A stretch of DNA of 64,000 bases from Pseudoxanthomonas sp. PXM01 (GTDB taxonomy: Bacteria; Pseudomonadota; Gammaproteobacteria; Xanthomonadales; Xanthomonadaceae), in assembly GCF_014851815.1 (NCBI RefSeq), contig NZ_JACVAJ010000002.1, forward strand, positions 248,001 through 312,000. Direction: 5' to 3'. Positions within the stretch are counted from its first letter, which is position 1. Each line of letters starts with the position of its first letter. The notes under the pieces are model-generated. The model worked only from the letters and a program-made list of their open reading frames with translations, was not told the origin of the DNA and did no database searches. The position numbers were made by a program, and so were the translations under genes. Below are positions 59,845-64,000 of this stretch, piece by piece.

Positions 59845-61200
59845 TCACCGCATCAGCACGACTTCCTCGGCGCTGGTCGGGTGAATGGCGACGGTATCGT
59901 GCAGGTCGGCCAGGGTGATGCCCTTCTTCAGCGCCACCGCGAAGCCCTGGAGCATCTCGTCCGCGCCCTCGCCCAGCAGATGCAGACCGACGACACGCTT
60001 GTCCGCGCCTACCAGGACCAGCTTGAACAGGCTGCGCTGGGGCGAATCGGCCAATGCATGCAGCATGGGGCGGAAGCGCGCGGTCAGCACATGGACGTCA
60101 TCGCCGTGGCGCTCGCGCGCCTCGGCCTCGGTCAGGCCTACCTGTCCGACCGGCGGGTGCGAGAACACCACGGTCGGGATCTGCGTGTAGTCCAACCGGG
60201 CGTCGGCCTGCCCGCCGAACAGCCGATCCATCAACCGGCGCGCCGCCGCGATGGCGACCGGCGTCAACGCCGCCTGCCCGGTGACGTCGCCGACGGCATG
60301 GACACCGGCAACGCAGGTGTCCTGGCGTGCATCCACCTGCACGAAACCCTTCGGGTCCAGCGCCACGCCGGCGGCCTCCAGTCCCATGTCTTGGGTCGAT
60401 GCGCGACGCCCGGTGGCGAAGATCACCGTGTCGAAACGTCCCGTCCGCGTGCCGTCCTCCGCCAGCAACACCACGCCGTCGTCCGGGGCGCGCTCCAGCG
60501 CGGCCACCGCATGACCGAAATGCAGCCGCACACCGTGTTGGCGCATGTCGGCGACCAGTTCGTCGGTAATCTGCGTGTCGAAGCCGTCCAGCACGCGCGG
60601 CCCGCGCACGAACATCTCCACCTGGCTGCCCAGCGCCTGCAGCACGCCCGCCAGCTCGACCGCGACGTAACCGCCGCCGATGATCGCCACGCGTGCGGGC
60701 GCGGCACACAGGTTGAAAAAATCGTCGGACACCTTGCCCAGTTCGGCACCGGGGATATCCGGGCGTACCGGGTGCCCGCCGGTGGCGATCAGCAGATGCC
60801 TGGCGGTGAGCGGAACGCCGTCCGCATTGACCACGGTGTTCGCATCCAGCAGTCGTCCGCGGCACGGCATCAGTACGACGCCGCTCTCGTCCAGCCGCTT
60901 CATGTAGCTGGCATGGATGCCGGCGATGTAGCGCTGGCGATGGACGATGAACTCCTTCCAGTCCAGCGTGGGCGGTGACGTGTCGAAGCCCAGCGACGAC
61001 GCCAGCGCGATCTTCTGCGACAGCTCCGCCGCCAGCCACATCGCCTTCTTCGGCACGCAGCCGACGTTGACGCAGGTGCCGCCGAGCTCTTTCGGCTCCA
61101 GCAACGCCACCTTCGCGCCGTACGACGCCGCGCGGAATGCACCGGCCAGGCCGCCCGAGCCGCCGCCGATCACGATGAGGTCGAACGCCTGGGGTTTCAT
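59845..61200 (-). CDS. gor: Glutathione-disulfide reductase
   Basis: 451 residues from the ATG at 61200, overlapping the upstream stop (ATGA). FAD site IVIGGGSGGLAGAFRAASYG, redox pair GGTCVNVGCVPKK (C43 and C48), NADPH site VAIIGGGYVAVELAGVLQ, AVGDVTGQAALTPVAIAAAR, and the C-terminal AIHPTSAEEVVLMR with the catalytic His. It keeps glutathione reduced using NADPH. Close relatives include other class I disulfide reductases, but these motifs fit GorA best. Confidence 0.95.
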   Translation of the reverse strand: MKPQAFDLIVIGGGSGGLAGAFRAASYGAKVALLEPKELGGTCVNVGCVPKKAMWLAAELSQKIALASSLGFDTSPPTLDWKEFIVHRQRYIAGIHASYMKRLDESGVVLMPCRGRLLDANTVVNADGVPLTARHLLIATGGHPVRPDIPGAELGKVSDDFFNLCAAPARVAIIGGGYVAVELAGVLQALGSQVEMFVRGPRVLDGFDTQITDELVADMRQHGVRLHFGHAVAALERAPDDGVVLLAEDGTRTGRFDTVIFATGRRASTQDMGLEAAGVALDPKGFVQVDARQDTCVAGVHAVGDVTGQAALTPVAIAAARRLMDRLFGGQADARLDYTQIPTVVFSHPPVGQVGLTEAEARERHGDDVHVLTARFRPMLHALADSPQRSLFKLVLVGADKRVVGLHLLGEGADEMLQGFAVALKKGITLADLHDTVAIHPTSAEEVVLMR

Positions 61201-62447
61201 GCGAATCGCTCCGGTCGGTACGGCGAAGGATCGAAGGCCGGTGTGCGGCCCGTCATCAGGTCGGCCATCAGCTGGCCGGTCGCGCTGCTCATGCTGATGC
61301 CGAGCATCCCGTGACCCGCGGCCATCCAGACATGCGCGTGGCCCGGCGCACGCCCCAACAGAGGAAGATCGTCCCACGTCATCGGTCGCCAGCCACACCA
61401 GCGCTCGTGCACTTCGCTGCCGACGGGTTCGCGCAGGAACTCGCGCGCACCCCGTTCCAGCGCGGCCAGCCGTGTTTCGTTGAGCGTGTCGTCATGGCCG
61501 GAGAACTCCATCGTGCTGCCGAGCCGGAATCCGCTCTCCCACACCGTCACGCACACGGAACGATCCTTCAGCACCATCGGGTGCCGCGGCACCACCGCCG
61601 GGCGCGAATACGTGATCGAGTAGCCCTTGCCCGGCTGGATCGGCGCGCGCAGGCCGAGCTTGCGTGCGAAATCGGGTGTCCAGGCGCCCAGCGCGATCAC
61701 CGCATCGCGGCCTTCGCGCGGACCCTGCTCCGTCGTCAGCCGCACGCCGGCCGCGGCCGTCTCCAGGCGATCCACGCGGCAGTGCTCTTCGATGACGCCG
61801 CCGCGCTCGCGCACCACGCGCGCGAGTTCGGCCACGTAGCGATCGGGCCGCAGGCGGGCATCGCCGGGGAAGCGGATCGCGCCGGTGATACCGGGCAGCA
61901 TCGCAGGCTCTTCAAGCAGGTAGGCGGTGCCGTCGAACACCTGCGTCGCGATGCCGAATTCCGCCAGCACCTTCGCTTCGTCCACGTACTGCTGAAACTT
62001 GCGCGGATCGCGGAACACGTAATCGAGTCCTTCTTCCTCGAATTCGCACGCCAACCGATATCGCCCAACCCAATCGGACAGCCGCGTTCGCGAATCATTG
62101 AGCAGCGCCGCCCGCGCCTGCGTGCTCTGCCGCCAGTCGCGCGCATTGCAGCGTGCAGCGAAACGCAGCAACCAGTGCCACAGGGCCGGGTCGACGCGGG
62201 GCTTGAGGTAGAGCGGCGCGTCCGGGGTGAACATCCAGCGCAGCGCCTGCGCCACCACGCCTGGCGCCGCGAGTGGCGGCGCGTGGCTGGGCGTGATGGT
62301 GCCGCAGTTCCCATGGGAGGCACCGTCGCCCACGGCGCCGGCGTCGAGCACACGTACACCGCGTCCGGCTTCGAGCAGCGCCAGTGCGGTCGCCAGGCCG
62401 ATGGCGCCACCGCCGATGATGAGGACGTCGTCGTGGGGAGAAGTCAC
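61197..62447 (-). CDS. FAD-dependent D-amino-acid dehydrogenase/oxidase
   Basis: 416 residues. N-terminal Rossmann FAD motif VLIIGGGAIGLATALALLEAG, then GDGASHGNCGTITPSHAPPL, and near the end RWCGWRPMTWDDLPLLGRAP and AAGHGMLGISMSSATGQLMADL. These place it in the DadA-like family, which oxidises D-amino acids or 4-hydroxy-D-proline; the substrate is not certain. No racemase or epimerase gene is adjacent. It is coupled to gor by a four-base overlap. Confidence 0.88.
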   Translation of the reverse strand: MTSPHDDVLIIGGGAIGLATALALLEAGRGVRVLDAGAVGDGASHGNCGTITPSHAPPLAAPGVVAQALRWMFTPDAPLYLKPRVDPALWHWLLRFAARCNARDWRQSTQARAALLNDSRTRLSDWVGRYRLACEFEEEGLDYVFRDPRKFQQYVDEAKVLAEFGIATQVFDGTAYLLEEPAMLPGITGAIRFPGDARLRPDRYVAELARVVRERGGVIEEHCRVDRLETAAAGVRLTTEQGPREGRDAVIALGAWTPDFARKLGLRAPIQPGKGYSITYSRPAVVPRHPMVLKDRSVCVTVWESGFRLGSTMEFSGHDDTLNETRLAALERGAREFLREPVGSEVHERWCGWRPMTWDDLPLLGRAPGHAHVWMAAGHGMLGISMSSATGQLMADLMTGRTPAFDPSPYRPERFA

Positions 62448-62521
62448 CCCGGTAGTTTAGGGCCTGTCACCGCTCTTGACCCCTGACCTGGATCAAAGAG
62501 CGATGACGCGCCCTGGCCGGA

Positions 62522-63769
62522 TCACGCCGTGCGCAGCCGCAGCGGTTGCGGCTTCAGATACGTCGCCGACCGCCACAGCCATTCCATCGGACCGAACCGG
62601 AATCGCGCCAGCCACAGATGGCTCACCAGCACCTGCAGGCCGAACAGCGCCAATGCGAACACCGGCTGCCAGGCGCGCGGCAACTGCTCGAAATAGCCCA
62701 GCCCGTAGCCGTAGAAGATCCAGGTGCAGACCAGCGACTGCATCAGGTAGTTGGTCAGCGCCATCCGCCCTGCCGGCGCCAGTGCGGACAGCGGCCGCCG
62801 CCACAGGGGAGAGCCCAGCGCGCGTACTACCCAGGCCGCGTAGCCCAGGCACATCAGCAGGTTTGCCGTCATCTGCAGCGCGAAGGCGGTGGCGATGCGC
62901 AGGTCGAACGAAGCGAAGTCCATCGTCGGTTCCAGCGCCACCGACCCCAGCATCGCCAGCAGGCCAACCGGCAAGGCCACCCAGCGCAGGCCCGCATACA
63001 GGCGCGGGAACTCCTGCGGACGCGCGATCGCGCCACTGCGCACGAACCAGGCGCCGATCAGGAACATGCCGAATACGATGAAACCGAACATGGTGATGTT
63101 GCTGAGTGCCATCCCTGTACTCTTCAGGCGCTGCAGCGTGGCCTCGGCGTAGGTGCCGCTGCCGTAGGCGGTCCGCTCGGCCTCGATCAGCACCTGCATC
63201 TGCTTGCCGATCTCGCCCATCATCTTGTCCCATCCCTCGGTGCCGCCCATCAGCGACCCCATCGCCCCCATCAGGTACATGAACCCGATCGGCATCACGT
63301 AGGCCACCAGTCCCATCCCCACATACCAGCGGTATGGCAACGTGCGGAACGCCAGCAGCAGGAACGAGCACAGCGCGTACATCATCAGGATGTCGCCCGC
63401 CCAGATGAAAAGCGCGTGGATCACGCCGATGCAGAGCAGCACCAGTCCGCGGCGCCAGTACACGCCGGCGAACGGGCGCCCCGCCTGCTCGGCGCGCTGC
63501 GACATCACGGCGAACCCCATGCCGAACAGCAGCGAGAACAGCGTATAGAACTTGCCCTGCACCAGCACGTAGATAAGCAGGTCGACAGTGCGGTCCATGC
63601 CGGTGAGCGCCGGATCCAACCCGCTGCCGGAGGCCATCACCGGCCCCACGAAACCTTCCAGGTTCATCAGCAGGATGCCCAGCAGCGCGAATCCACGCAG
63701 GACGTCCATCGCTTCTATGCGTTCGGTCACCGCGATCGGTGCCAGGTTCTCCGTGATCGTCGCCGTCAT
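62522..63769 (-). CDS. DUF418 (YeiB-like) membrane protein
   Basis: 415 residues with about ten hydrophobic helices. It opens with RIEAMDVLRGFALLGILLMNLEGF, the family start, and has PAGRMALTNYLMQSLVCTWIFYGYGLGYF and QVLVSHLWLARFRFGPMEWLWRSATY of the C-terminal DUF418 region. The function of the family is not known; links to acyltransferase-like membrane proteins have been suggested by fold. It appears monocistronic, with slyD and its terminator upstream. Confidence 0.92.
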   Translation of the reverse strand: MTATITENLAPIAVTERIEAMDVLRGFALLGILLMNLEGFVGPVMASGSGLDPALTGMDRTVDLLIYVLVQGKFYTLFSLLFGMGFAVMSQRAEQAGRPFAGVYWRRGLVLLCIGVIHALFIWAGDILMMYALCSFLLLAFRTLPYRWYVGMGLVAYVMPIGFMYLMGAMGSLMGGTEGWDKMMGEIGKQMQVLIEAERTAYGSGTYAEATLQRLKSTGMALSNITMFGFIVFGMFLIGAWFVRSGAIARPQEFPRLYAGLRWVALPVGLLAMLGSVALEPTMDFASFDLRIATAFALQMTANLLMCLGYAAWVVRALGSPLWRRPLSALAPAGRMALTNYLMQSLVCTWIFYGYGLGYFEQLPRAWQPVFALALFGLQVLVSHLWLARFRFGPMEWLWRSATYLKPQPLRLRTA

Positions 63770-63830
63770 TCCTTTCCCCCGAGTTGGTCCGTCCGATTAG
63801 ACCACGTGTGCTGCCGCCTCCTGCGTGCCA

Positions 63831-63858
63831 AAAGAAACGGCCCGCTTGCGCGGGCCGT
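63831..63858 (-). terminator. slyD terminator (leftward)
   Basis: ACGGCCCGC pairs with GCGGGCCGT around TTGC, followed leftward by TTCTTTTGG. It lies 25 bases past the slyD stop. Confidence 0.88.
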
Positions 63859-63882
63859 CCGGATCACACGATGTCGTGCGGC

Positions 63883-64000
63883 TCAGTGGTGGTGGCCACC
63901 GTCGCCGTGCACGTGGCCGTGCTCGAGTTCTTCGGCGCTGGCTTCGCGCACTTCCACGATCTCCACGTCGAAGTGCAGATCCTTGCCGGCCATCGGGTGG
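63883..64000 (-). CDS. slyD: SlyD-type FKBP peptidyl-prolyl isomerase, C-terminal fragment
   Basis: Only the last 39 codons are in the window; the 5' part lies beyond the right edge. The fragment reads [20 protein letters not shown], the end of the FKBP fold, then a His-rich tail ([13 protein letters not shown]). Such tails bind nickel in SlyD, which is a folding helper and metallochaperone. The frame is open to the edge. Confidence 0.88.
   Translation of the reverse strand, partial: HPMAGKDLHFDVEIVEVREASAEELEHGHVHGDGGHHH

Overview
The window looks like a chromosomal piece of a high-GC gammaproteobacterium of the Xanthomonadales (Lysobacteraceae), most like Pseudoxanthomonas, Stenotrophomonas or Lysobacter. 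This rests on conserved gene order (miaA-hfq-hflX-hflK-hflC-yjeT-purA, rlmE-ftsH-folP, pyrG-kdsA-eno-ftsB-ispD-ispF-truD, surE-pcm-nlpD), on protein wording, and on intergenic GTAG-type palindromes. The genus is an inference.

Layout. 0-2.5 kb: five small secreted or membrane proteins of unknown function and three copies of a REP-like palindromic element. 2.5-9.5 kb: signalling genes, namely a soluble double-PAS chemotaxis transducer, a MASE1-PAS-GGDEF cyclase and a translationally coupled PAS-PAS-GGDEF-EAL protein. 9.5-17.35 kb: an accessory island rich in nucleases. It holds a PD-(D/E)XK-like protein, a 63-bp tandem repeat array, a GIY-YIG protein, and a four-gene operon of MazG/dCTPase-like pyrophosphohydrolase, nuclease-DUF2075 helicase fusion, AAA/ABC-type ATPase and HNH nuclease. 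The last two genes resemble the Septu PtuA/PtuB pair. Base composition drops sharply from near the end of the helicase gene to the end of the island. 17.4-27.2 kb: a MipA/OmpV outer-membrane protein, a two-component system, a frameshifted LpxO-like hydroxylase, an RND efflux pump with its adaptor, and three tandem paralogues of a ~100-residue unknown family. 27.4-35 kb: purA, a DUF559 endonuclease gene inserted among repeats, DUF2065, hflC, hflK, hflX, hfq and miaA. 35.4-64 kb: a large lipoprotein with a c-type haem motif, then core genes for folate, protein quality control, cell division, isoprenoids, CTP, KDO, DNA topology, glutathione redox and amino-acid catabolism. It ends in a partial slyD.

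The best candidate for an undescribed system is the operon at 12720-17349. It joins a nucleotide-destroying enzyme, a nuclease-helicase and an ATPase-HNH pair with overlapping or tightly spaced reading frames. The short tandem array and the other nuclease genes beside it fit a defence island. No tRNA, rRNA, integrase, transposase, reverse transcriptase or CRISPR array was seen.
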